Shown in pieces: positions 1 through 6,256 of a DNA stretch of 8,966 nt (position 1 is its first letter; each line of letters begins with the position of its first letter). Below the pieces are notes generated by a model. It was not told the origin of the DNA. It saw only the letters and a list, made by a program, of their open reading frames with translations, and made no database searches. The position numbers were made by a program, and so were the translations under genes. This DNA comes from an uncultured Ruminococcus sp. (lineage in GTDB: Bacteria; Bacillota; Clostridia; Oscillospirales; Ruminococcaceae). Location: positions 1 through 8,966 of the forward strand of contig CALEJX010000185.1 of NCBI GenBank assembly GCA_937898375.1, read 5' to 3'.

Positions 1-463
1 GGACGAAGATATCGACAGCATCAATACTGCAAGCCTGAGAAATGCCGAAAGCTTTGTCACTCAGGAAACAGAGCTTTTCCATGACAGTATCGAGAACAAT
101 ATCCGTATCGCAAAGCTTGACGCAACTCATGATGAGATAATCTCAGCCTGCAAAAAGGCTTCAATACACGATTTTATCATGACATTTCCTAATGGCTATG
201 ATACCAACGTTGGCGAGCTTGGGAGCACGTTATCAGGGGGTGAAAGGCAGAGGATTGGTCTTGCAAGGGCGTTTTTGCATGACGCACCTTTCATGCTTCT
301 TGATGAGCCGACAAGCAATCTTGACAGTCTTAATGAAGCAGTGATACTCAAAGCACTTCGTGACGAGGGTGCAGGCAGAACTGTGGCGCTGGTTTCACAC
401 AGAAAATCAACAATGTGTATCTGCCACAAGGTATACTCAGTTGAGAACGGCAGGCTCAGCTAA
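1..463 (+). CDS. ABC half-transporter, ATP-binding C-terminal part (5' end outside window)
   Basis: The frame is open from base 2 to the TAA at 461-463, so this is the last 153 codons of a gene that starts upstream. It encodes the end of a nucleotide-binding domain: Q-loop (FVTQETELF), ABC signature LSGGERQR (bases 230-253), Walker B and D-loop (FMLLDEPTSNLD), and H-loop (VSHRKST). The Walker A motif and any membrane domain lie outside. The H-loop reads VSHRKST instead of the common IAHRLST, and the domain ends soon after. This resembles the CydC-like ABC exporters of Clostridia often annotated as amino-acid ABC ATP-binding/permease proteins. The stop overlaps the next start by one base (TAATG), so the two are translationally coupled. 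The family call is firm; the substrate is unknown. Linkage to YgbA and YbaN genes suggests a stress or redox role rather than nutrient uptake, but that is inference. Confidence 0.88.
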   Translation, partial: DEDIDSINTASLRNAESFVTQETELFHDSIENNIRIAKLDATHDEIISACKKASIHDFIMTFPNGYDTNVGELGSTLSGGERQRIGLARAFLHDAPFMLLDEPTSNLDSLNEAVILKALRDEGAGRTVALVSHRKSTMCICHKVYSVENGRLS

Positions 464-804
464 TGAGAGATATCAAAGAAAAAAGAGAGCGTGAAAAGTG
501 CATCGTTACGCAAATGATAGGGCTTTACTGCCGCAAAAAGCACGGCGGCAGGGAGCTTTGCGGCGAGTGCAAAGAGCTTGCAGAATATGCAAGACAGCGC
601 AGCGACAGGTGTCCATTCATGGAAAACAAGACGTTCTGTTCAAACTGCAAGGTGCACTGCTACAAGCCCGAGATGCGGCAGAAGATAAAAGAGGTAATGC
701 GGTTTTCAGGTCCGAGAATGATATTTCATCACCCTATTTCGGCAATCAGGCACGTTATAGAAAGCTCAAAAGAGAAACGGAGGCAGGCAAGTGAAAATAA
801 GTAA
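463..804 (+). CDS. ygbA: YgbA-type, nitrous oxide-stimulated promoter family protein
   Basis: A 113-residue basic, Cys-rich soluble protein with no signal peptide or membrane segment. Eight cysteines lie at 13, 23, 33, 36, 50, 59, 62 and 66, including C-x2-C pairs (33/36, 59/62) and a C-x2-C-x3-C run at 59-66. The stretches GLYCRKKHG, LCGEC, CPFMENKTFCSNCKVHCY and a C-terminal GPRMIFHHPISAIRH are what I recall for the YgbA_NO family. The E. coli member is induced by nitric oxide and linked to recovery from nitrosative stress. The cysteines could hold a metal or an Fe-S cluster, which is inference. The start overlaps the upstream ABC stop by one base and no strong ribosome site is visible, so translation probably depends on coupling. 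The 3' end overlaps ybaN by 14 bases. The biochemical activity is not known. Confidence 0.83.
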   Translation: MRDIKEKREREKCIVTQMIGLYCRKKHGGRELCGECKELAEYARQRSDRCPFMENKTFCSNCKVHCYKPEMRQKIKEVMRFSGPRMIFHHPISAIRHVIESSKEKRRQASENK

Positions 805-1171
805 AGTGATATTTATTGCGGTGGGCTGTGTATGCTTAGCCCTTGGCACAGTTGGGATAGTTCTCCCTATCCTGCCCACAGTGCCGTTTTTTATGGCGAC
901 GGCGTTCTGCTTTGCAAAAAGTTCTGAGCGGCTTCACAATTGGTTTGTGTCGAGCAATATGTACAAAAAGCATTTGCAGTCTTTCGTTGAAAAGCGTGGT
1001 ATGCTTATGAAAACAAAGCTCACTATCCTCACAGTTGTCACTCTTCTTATGGGCTTCGGCTTTATAATGATGAGCCGTGTGCCAGTGGCAAGGGTAATAT
1101 TGGCGGTGGTTTGGGTCTGCCATGTGATATATTTTGTGTTTGGCGTTAAGACTATCCATGAGGAAGAATAA
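791..1171 (+). CDS. ybaN: YbaN-family (DUF454) small inner-membrane protein
   Basis: A 126-residue membrane protein starting at GTG, preceded by GGAGG at 779-783 with 7 bases of spacing. The start lies inside ygbA, a 14-base overlap. An N-terminal hydrophobic stretch (about residues 4-42) carries the DUF454 signature: GTVGIVLPILPTVPFFMATAFCFAKSSERLHNWF. Next is a basic loop with YKKH and VEKRGMLMKTK, then a second hydrophobic block (about 75-118) with a short acidic tail (HEEE). Length and layout match E. coli YbaN. The function of the family is not established. It often sits beside ABC exporter or ygbA genes in Clostridia (my recollection), which fits a shared stress operon here. It is the last gene of the operon and is followed after 6 bases by a strong terminator. 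Confidence 0.86.
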   Translation: MKISKVIFIAVGCVCLALGTVGIVLPILPTVPFFMATAFCFAKSSERLHNWFVSSNMYKKHLQSFVEKRGMLMKTKLTILTVVTLLMGFGFIMMSRVPVARVILAVVWVCHVIYFVFGVKTIHEEE

Positions 1172-1177
1172 TTTATG

Positions 1178-1207
1178 GCGGTACTCTCAGTGGGAGTGCC
1201 GCTTTTT
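1178..1207 (+). terminator. Intrinsic terminator of the ABC-ygbA-ybaN operon
   Basis: An 11-base-pair stem (GCGGTACTCTC with GGGAGTGCCGC, two G-U pairs) closes a 3-base AGT loop and is followed by TTTTT at 1203-1207. It lies just after the ybaN stop codon, with no competing gene, and is a clear end of transcription. Confidence 0.88.
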
Positions 1208-1213
1208 GATATA

Positions 1214-1233
1214 TTTTTAATAATTATTAACAA
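1214..1233. promoter_or_regulatory. AT-rich palindrome, possible operator upstream of dehydrogenase
   Basis: TTAATAATTATTAA at 1217-1230 is a perfect 14-base palindrome. Allowing one mismatch it extends to TTTTTAATAATTATTAACAA. The outer halves look like the TTGTTAA/TTAACAA halves of Rex (NADH-sensing repressor) sites, but the spacer is 6 instead of the usual 4, so it does not fit that model. It lies about 45 bases upstream of the best -10 box. It could be a regulator site, or simply AT-rich sequence after the terminator. Confidence 0.25.
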
Positions 1234-1276
1234 AATGTCACAAATATCCCCCATAAAAAGTTGTATTATTAAATCG

Positions 1277-1282
1277 TATAAT
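1277..1282 (+). promoter_or_regulatory. Candidate -10 box for the dehydrogenase gene
   Basis: An exact TATAAT lies 43 bases before the ATG at 1326. No -35 box at 16-18 bases and no TGn extension is visible, so an activator may be needed or the true promoter may differ. The ribosome site GGAGGAA at 1314-1320 with 5 bases of spacing is strong. Confidence 0.4.
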
Positions 1283-1325
1283 TATGACGGAATAAAATGC
1301 TGTCAAAAATAACGGAGGAAAGAAT

Positions 1326-2447
1326 ATGTCTTACAACGAATTTTTACCAAGCTACTCTATTGGCGATGATTGCTACAAAGAAATACCTTATGTTACCCGA
1401 CGTTATGGAAAAACCGCTGTTGTTATCGGCGGCAAGACCGCTATGGAAAAGGCTAAGCCTGAACTGCTTGCGGCGCTCAAAGGCTCTGACCTTGAGATAA
1501 CAGACTTTATATGGTATGGCGGCGACTCAAATAACGAGAATATTGAAAAGCTTAAGGCTATGCCGGAGGTGCAAAATGCGGATATGGTCTTTGGCGTTGG
1601 CGGCGGACGTGCCGTTGATACTGTAAAGACCCTTTGTGACAGAATGGACAAGCCGTTTTTCACTTTCCCGACCCTTGCTTCAAACTGCGCTTCTTGTACG
1701 GCAATATCTGTTATCTATAATGCCGACGGCACTTTCAAGGAGTATGCTTATCTCAAAGCCCCTGCACTCCATACTTTTATCAACACAAAGATAATCGCAG
1801 AGTCGCCTGAAAAGCTGTTCTGGGCTGGTATTGGCGACGCTCTCAGCAAAGAGTACGAGGTGGTCTTTGCCTGCCGTGATAAGGATATGACCCATACGCC
1901 TTTGCTCGGCAAAGTCCTTGCGGCAGCCTGCACTGAGCCGCTTATATCCTACGGCAAAAAGGCTCTGGAGGATTGCAGAAACAACATTTCTTCAAAGGAT
2001 ATCGAGCAGGTTGCCCTTGATATAATCATCACAGCAGGACTTGTTTCAAACTTTACTGTTCATCAGAACAATCCCGATCCAAAGGACGATTACTATTACA
2101 ATTCATCTCTTGCCCACTGCGTTTACTATGGTGCTTCGCTGTTTCCAAAGTGCGAGCATGACCACCTCCACGGAGAGATAGTTTCATTCGGTGTGCTTTG
2201 CCTGCTTACATATGACGAGCAGGTTGAAGAACGTCAGCGCATTTTTGAGTTCAACCGCAGTATAGGTCTGCCATGCACTTTGGACGAGATAGCCCTGACA
2301 GAAGAAGACGTACCAGCCATTGCACATAAGGCGGCAAGCGTTGTTGAGTGGAATTATGTCCCTGGCGAGCCTACAGAAGAAAAGTTTATCAAGGCGATAC
2401 TCGATACCGATAAGGCAGGAAAGGAATTTCTTGCACAGAGTTTATAA
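1326..2447 (+). CDS. Iron-containing alcohol dehydrogenase family (glycerol dehydrogenase-like)
   Basis: A 373-residue cytoplasmic NAD(P)-dependent oxidoreductase, about the usual length for the GldA/Fe-ADH superfamily. The nucleotide-binding loop is GVGGGRAVDTVK (90-101). The three metal ligands are all present: D171 in GIGDALSK, H264 in LAHCVYYG and H282 in HLHGEIVSFG. The 18-residue spacing of the two histidines matches glycerol dehydrogenase. The substrate loop that reads PTIASTDAP in GldA reads PTLASNCAS here (115-123), so the Asp there is replaced by Cys121. The natural substrate is therefore uncertain, and I give no gene symbol. The start is fixed by GGAGGAA 5 bases upstream; the ATG at 1297 in another frame is a shadow. 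The gene is monocistronic, between a terminator upstream and a shared hairpin downstream. It probably reduces or oxidises a small alcohol, aldehyde or hydroxyketone. Confidence 0.9.
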   Translation: MSYNEFLPSYSIGDDCYKEIPYVTRRYGKTAVVIGGKTAMEKAKPELLAALKGSDLEITDFIWYGGDSNNENIEKLKAMPEVQNADMVFGVGGGRAVDTVKTLCDRMDKPFFTFPTLASNCASCTAISVIYNADGTFKEYAYLKAPALHTFINTKIIAESPEKLFWAGIGDALSKEYEVVFACRDKDMTHTPLLGKVLAAACTEPLISYGKKALEDCRNNISSKDIEQVALDIIITAGLVSNFTVHQNNPDPKDDYYYNSSLAHCVYYGASLFPKCEHDHLHGEIVSFGVLCLLTYDEQVEERQRIFEFNRSIGLPCTLDEIALTEEDVPAIAHKAASVVEWNYVPGEPTEEKFIKAILDTDKAGKEFLAQSL

Positions 2448-2470
2448 GCGCTTTTAACAGAACGATAGAC

Positions 2471-2511
2471 AAAAATAAGGAACTTGGAATTATCCCAAGC
2501 TCCTTATTTTT
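2471..2511. terminator. Bidirectional terminator between dehydrogenase and WYL genes
   Basis: A 17-position stem (2471-2487 with 2495-2511, one A-C mismatch) closes a 7-base loop. It is flanked by a T run for the + strand and an A run, which is T on the - strand. It can end transcripts from both convergent genes. The stop codon of the - strand WYL gene (2504-2506) lies inside the stem. Confidence 0.87.
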
Positions 2512-3452
2512 TCATCAAAGCAAATTGCCTGTCCACCCTCTCCTTGACTTTTCTGCGAAAATTATGTGGTGAAAGCACCTCCACCACAGGTCCGAAAGAT
2601 AGCAAACGTATTATTATCTCATTTTCATTCTGCTCATCATATTTAATAGAAACGATACATTCGCCGCTGTCCTCATCAAAAACCGACTCTTTTTCAAGCT
2701 CTGCAAATTCCAGCATAAAACGATTTACCGCATTTCGCTCATTATGTATCTTTATTGTCGTCTGCTTTTTCTTATCTGTGACAGTTAAAATATTCTCAGG
2801 CGTCATATCTGTCGGCTCAGTAAGCGTGACCTGCGAGAGATTTATAATGCCGCTGTCAACCATTCTGCGCTTTTTGTATCGGTTTACATATACCCTGAAC
2901 TTGTTGTTTTTGGCAGAGTATTCAATTTTTGTGGGCAGAAAATAGTGTGTGATGCGATTGTCTTTTCTTGTTTGAAAGCTTATCTTGATAAGCTTTTTGC
3001 CATGGATAGCCGAGAGGATATCACGAAAATGCTGTATGTATTGTGGGTCATGAAAATCGTCGCCGTCAGAATATTGGTCAAAGCAGGTCAAAAAGTCTCT
3101 TTGATATATTTTTTTTTGCTCCCAACAATTTCTCCAACTGCGACCTTTGCTCAGTGTCAAGAAACAGACCGCTTCTCGGGTCGCTTAACACCGCACAAAG
3201 CCACTCTTTTTCAAGAGTAGTTAGCGGGATATGGGGCTCTTTTTTTAGGATAGACTTGTATACGCTATCCTCTTTTTTCAGCAGCCCATATCCGTTCTCA
3301 CCTGTGAGCTTAGGCTCAAGAAAAAGGACGCTTTCAGAAAAGCCGTTCTGCCTGATGATATCTGTTATCTCAGCCTTTGTGACAGTGTGCTTTTTCAGTA
3401 TTTTCTCCGTTATGTTGTAATAGGTGCTGTATATTTCCGAAAACAGTTTCAT
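2504..3452 (-). pseudogene. Second WYL-domain regulator, split by a frameshift at an A9 run
   Basis: Two frames on the - strand join into one WYL-type regulator. The first (3452 to about 3109) starts MKLFSEIY and reaches LEKLLGAKK. The second continues IYQRDFLTCFDQYSDGDDFHDPQYIQHF, a stretch typical of the segment just before WYL domains, and runs to the TAA at 2504-2506. They meet at nine A (T run at 3109-3117). Dropping one A gives a continuous product of 315 residues. The WYL core follows (ISFQ, LPTKIEYSAKNNKFRVYVNR), with the usual W-Y-L position reading K-F-R-V. A C-terminal WCX-like region ends LSFGPVVEVLSPHNFRRKVKERVD. I see no clear helix-turn-helix, so it may act with its partner. 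Its start overlaps the upstream WYL stop (ATGA), implying coupled translation. It could be a recent pseudogene, a sequence error in a homopolymer, or expressed by transcriptional slippage. Confidence 0.75.
3109..3117 (-). other. Frameshift site: run of nine A in the second WYL gene
   Basis: On the - strand the sequence reads GC followed by nine A and then TATATC. With nine A the upstream frame reads GAKKNISKRLFDLL and stops. With eight A it reads GAKKIYQRDFLTCFDQYSDGDD and stays open to the end of the gene. Runs of this length are prone to mutation, to polymerase slippage and to sequencing error. Confidence 0.8.
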
Positions 3453-4693
3453 TTATCAGCACCTCCGTATATCTCATAAAGCCTTGCAATATCCGAATTA
3501 AATTTATCCTGCAATTCCTCATTAGTTGTTTCAAATGCCACTATCCTGCCGATAAATGTTTTTATCCATGGGAAAGCTTCATTTGCGTCGAAAAGGTCGA
3601 TATCAAAGGCGTAAAGCCCGTTGAAAATTCTTGTGACAGTTCCGCATCTCTTTTCACGCTCTAAACGCTTCACCACATACATTTCTTTTGTTTCGTCTAC
3701 CGCTATCTCCATGTGGATATGCTCTTTTTGTCCGTATTTGCGTGCTTTTCCAAAGCTCGTTCCCCATAAAGATCTGCGGTTGTCCTCATAATATCTGTAA
3801 TATTTATCATAGTCAGCGACCACATCAAGGGGCTTCACTTTCACTATGGAATCCACCCTTACAGACATCAGGCGCTTCTGCCTTACAAAATACATAATAA
3901 GATAATTTCTGCCTGTCTGCACAGAACAGTGTATCTTTAGCGGAACGGCTGTTATTTCATGCTTTTTATCGTTCTTTCGGCTTACGCAGGATAGCAAAAC
4001 AGCTTTTTTCTGCTCCATTGCCCCCATGATATCAAGAAGCACCTCGTCATCAAGGGTATGCACCATATAAGCGTGTTTGCGTACAAAAATATTATTTTTC
4101 GCATCCAGCTTATCCATGATAAAGCTGCCCACCACGCCGAAAGGGTTTTCCTCAGAGAAGAATTTTATCATATCCTCAAAACCCTTATATCGGCTTGTGA
4201 TATCGTCAGCGTAGCAGCCAGTTTTGGTGTATAGGATATTTCTTCCGTTTCTGACCTCCGACACCAAGCCCTCTTTTACATATTCCTTTAGCTTGATACG
4301 GATTATTTGCACATCTATTACCATGCCGTAGCTTTCCGAAATATAGTCGGCTATCTCCGATACCGACATGGCATTATCTTCAAGAGCGTCCATTAAAATA
4401 AAGTGCAAACGGATATCATTGTCCGTAAAAGTTTTTGAACGGTAGCATTGATACAAAGGATTTTGAAAAATGTTGCCCGAATCCACCTGCACAGATACTT
4501 TCTTTTTATGACTCTCCAAAGAAGTATGAACGTGGTTTGAAAGCCAGCTTTCTATCCTGCGCTTCTCGTTGTCATAGGTGCGCTTGCTTTTTGCGTCAAA
4601 GCTTTCTCTTGTGTGAAACCCAAAGATATAGAAATCACGCACATATTCTCTTATCTTCTCAAAATTCTTTATAAGCTCAGAATACACCGCCAT
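3449..4693 (-). CDS. WYL-domain transcriptional regulator with N-terminal winged helix
   Basis: A 414-residue protein with an intact frame. Residues 1-80 are a charged region. Residues about 94-158 look like a winged helix-turn-helix (DALEDNAMSVSEIADYISESYG, recognition-like VDVQIIRIKLKEYVKEGLV, wing NGRNILYTKTG). The WYL domain is about 208-290, where the usual W-Y-L triad reads N-Y-L (GRNYLIMYFVRQKRLMSVRVDSI). A C-terminal WCX domain is about 325-408, with the usual WIKTFIGRI element at 376-384. WYL domains commonly bind nucleic acid or nucleotide ligands and switch the attached DNA-binding domain. The start is set by AAAGGAGGTG a few bases upstream and a consensus-like promoter. It is the first gene of a two-gene WYL operon, overlaps the next by ATGA and diverges from rtcB, the most likely target. 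The family is clear; the ligand is unknown. Confidence 0.86.
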   Translation of the reverse strand: MAVYSELIKNFEKIREYVRDFYIFGFHTRESFDAKSKRTYDNEKRRIESWLSNHVHTSLESHKKKVSVQVDSGNIFQNPLYQCYRSKTFTDNDIRLHFILMDALEDNAMSVSEIADYISESYGMVIDVQIIRIKLKEYVKEGLVSEVRNGRNILYTKTGCYADDITSRYKGFEDMIKFFSEENPFGVVGSFIMDKLDAKNNIFVRKHAYMVHTLDDEVLLDIMGAMEQKKAVLLSCVSRKNDKKHEITAVPLKIHCSVQTGRNYLIMYFVRQKRLMSVRVDSIVKVKPLDVVADYDKYYRYYEDNRRSLWGTSFGKARKYGQKEHIHMEIAVDETKEMYVVKRLEREKRCGTVTRIFNGLYAFDIDLFDANEAFPWIKTFIGRIVAFETTNEELQDKFNSDIARLYEIYGGADK

Positions 4694-4715
4694 TCAGAAC
4701 ACCTCCTTTGATATC

Positions 4716-4744
4716 ATTATACCAAATCTATACTCGCTTTGCAA
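4716..4744 (-). promoter_or_regulatory. Promoter of the WYL regulator operon
   Basis: On the - strand: -35 TTGCAA (4739-4744), a 17-base spacer, then a perfect -10 TATAAT (4716-4721). The start codon is 22 bases downstream of the -10 box, so the untranslated leader is only about 15 bases and holds the ribosome site AAAGGAGGTG. The promoter lies back-to-back with that of rtcB. Confidence 0.78.
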
Positions 4745-4794
4745 TACATAACAAAACCTCGCACCTTTTTTTATATGATTATTCTGTATCTATC

Positions 4795-4803
4795 TGCTAT
4801 AAT
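4795..4803 (+). promoter_or_regulatory. Extended -10 promoter of rtcB
   Basis: TGC followed by TATAAT (4798-4803) makes an extended -10 element; no good -35 is visible 16-18 bases upstream. The ribosome site AGGAGGT (4822-4828) and ATG at 4836 follow closely. A weak -35 with an extended -10 would fit a gene that needs activation, but that is inference. Confidence 0.62.
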
Positions 4804-5315
4804 ACATACAACAGCAAAAATAGGAGGTATACAAAATGTTTGAATATTATGATAAAGATAAAATGCTCGTGCCTATCAAGATATGGACAGAGTCTATAGA
4901 CGATATCGAGGAAAGCTGTCTTGGGCAGGCAATAAACCTTGCAAATCTTCCATTCGCCCATGATCATATCGCATTGATGCCTGATACGCATACAGGAAAG
5001 GGAATGCCTATAGGCGGTGTGATAGCCTGCAAAAATACTGTTATCCCAAATGCAGTTGGCGTTGATATAGGCTGTGGAATGGCTTTTGTGCAGACAGATA
5101 TCCCTGTGAACGTTCTCCGTGACACCATGACGGGAAGCGGCGAGCTTATAAAGGTGATAGTAGGAAATATACTCCACACTATACCGGTGGGCTTTAGTCA
5201 TTACGGCAAGCCGCAAGCTTCTGCCGTGCTTGATAAGGCGCAAAGCGAGATAGAAAGATACAATGCTGACAGCGAACTGATAAAATTTATCGAGCAGGGA
5301 TATTATTCCGTTGGC

Positions 5316-5318
5316 TAG
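5316..5318 (+). other. In-frame TAG in rtcB
   Basis: The codon lies between GYYSVG and LGGGNHFIE, where RtcB proteins have Thr or Ser. The frame on both sides is intact, so this is a substitution or a pair of compensating indels (for example GGCAGCCTG becoming GGCTAGCTG), not a net frameshift. Confidence 0.85.
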
Positions 5319-5504
5319 CTGGGCGGAGGAAACCATTTTATCGAGATACAAGAGGACGAAAAGGGCATGGCTTGTATAATGCTCCATTCGGGCAGCCGAA
5401 TGTTCGGCAACATGATAGGTCAGTATTTCAACAAGATAGCCCATGAAATGAACGATAAGTATTTTTCTGCTGTTCCGTCGGAGTATAATTTGCCTTTTCT
5501 CCCT

Positions 5505-5507
5505 GTG
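5505..5507 (+). other. One-base deletion in rtcB
   Basis: The upstream frame reads LPFLPV to base 5506, and the downstream frame resumes at GAT 5507 with DTDEGQ. RtcB has FLPVDTDEGQ or similar here, so a single base (CCTGTNGAT) is missing between 5506 and 5507. Without it the upstream frame stops at the TGA just before AGCTTGCAATGG. Confidence 0.85.
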
Positions 5508-6089
5508 ATACAGACGAGGGTCAGAGATATCTTAACTGGATGAAGCTTGCAATGGACTTTGCTTTTGAAAACAGAGAGGTAATGCTTGAAAAGGTAAAGA
5601 ATATTTTCACAGAGCAGGTGGAGAAATACACCGATATCACACCAAATTATAGCGACGAGATAAACTGTCATCATAACTATGCCGCACTTGAAAATCATTA
5701 CGGCGAGAATGTGTGGGTGCACAGAAAAGGCGCTATCCATGCGGCAGAGGGCGAAGTCGCCATAATCCCAGGCTCTATGGGCTCAAACAGCTATATAGTC
5801 AAGGGCATGGGCAAGGCTGAAAGCTTTTTGACTTCATCTCATGGTGCAGGCAGAAGCTATTCACGCACAGGCGCAAAGGAGAAATTCTCCGTTGAGTCTG
5901 TTATGGTAGACCTCAAGCAAAGAAACGTGGTGCTTGGAAAGACCAGCAAGAAAGATGTGGCTGAGGAGTGCCGCTTTGCTTACAAGGATATAGATGTTGT
6001 TATGAAAAATCAAAGTGACCTGACCACGCCTATAAAGAAGCTTTTCACAGTGGGCGTTGTCAAAGGATAGGAGGTAATTTTATATGAAA

Positions 6090-6125
6090 AACGGCATGAC
6101 CTTGATTTGGGTCATGTCGTTTTTT
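6090..6125 (+). terminator. Intrinsic terminator of rtcB
   Basis: A 12-base-pair stem (AACGGCATGACC with GGTCATGTCGTT, one G-U) closes an 8-base loop and runs into a T tract ending at 6125. It lies 20 bases past the rtcB stop. The remaining bases to 6256 hold no gene I can support. Confidence 0.85.
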
Positions 6126-6227
6126 ATGCAATGTCATCAGAATATTTCGGAAAATGAGTAAAAACTTAAAATATTCGCTATGAAAATGTGCAAAATCATA
6201 ATCTATTCCCTCATAAAATGTGCAGAG

Positions 6228-6256
6228 AGTGCCGCAAACGCCTGTTTTACGCCACT
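6228..6256 (-). terminator. Imperfect hairpin after the antiporter gene, possible terminator
   Basis: Directly after the antiporter stop the - strand can fold AGTGGCGTAAA with TTTGCGGCACT, an 11-position stem with one G-G mismatch and one G-U. The following sequence is not a clean T run (CTCTGCACATTTTAT), so termination may be weak. Confidence 0.35.

Larger units (their letters stand above)
4836..6070 (+). pseudogene. rtcB: RtcB-family 3'-phosphate RNA ligase, broken by a TAG and a frameshift
   Basis: RtcB joins RNA 2',3'-cyclic phosphate or 3'-phosphate ends to 5'-OH ends using GTP and Mn2+, in tRNA and rRNA repair. Restored, this gene encodes about 411 residues, close to E. coli RtcB (408). 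All key residues are present in restored numbering: D77 and C80 (VGVDIGCGM), H167 (LGGGNHFIE), H184 (HSGSR), H280 (NCHHN) and the guanylated H336 (SSHGAGR). They fall within two residues of E. coli D75, C78, H168, H185, H281 and H337. The first frame stops at TAG 5316-5318, exactly at the Thr/Ser before LGGGNHF. The same frame then reads on to about 5506. One base is missing there, and the rest (DTDEGQRYLNWMKLAMDF) runs in another frame to TAG 6068-6070. As sequenced no full protein is made. The preserved catalytic sites imply very recent loss, sequence error or recoding. The start has AGGAGGT 7 bases upstream. Confidence 0.88.

Noticed and set aside
1297..1500. ATG at 1297 as the dehydrogenase start
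   Set aside because: It is in another frame; the frame with metal-binding motifs starts at 1326 after GGAGGAA.
2484..3420. Several + strand frames of 90-150 codons across the WYL gene
   Set aside because: The - strand frames carry WYL-family sequence, and the + frames lack plausible starts or family features.
4797..5444. 215-codon open frame antisense to rtcB
   Set aside because: The + strand frame has conserved RtcB active-site motifs; the antisense product resembles nothing and lacks a ribosome site.
4836..6070. TAG read as an amino acid (code change or pyrrolysine)
   Set aside because: The same gene ends in TAG and other genes use TAA or TGA. The affected position is a Thr/Ser that is not pyrrolysine in known RtcB, and a separate frameshift also breaks the gene.
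6084..6161. 25-codon ORF after rtcB with GGAGG upstream
   Set aside because: It runs through the rtcB terminator hairpin and T run, and its composition and length give no sign of a protein. The GGAGG may be chance.
6133..6171. GAATATTT / AAATATTC inverted repeat downstream of rtcB
   Set aside because: Eight bases separated by about 20 in AT-rich sequence with no gene start nearby; likely chance.
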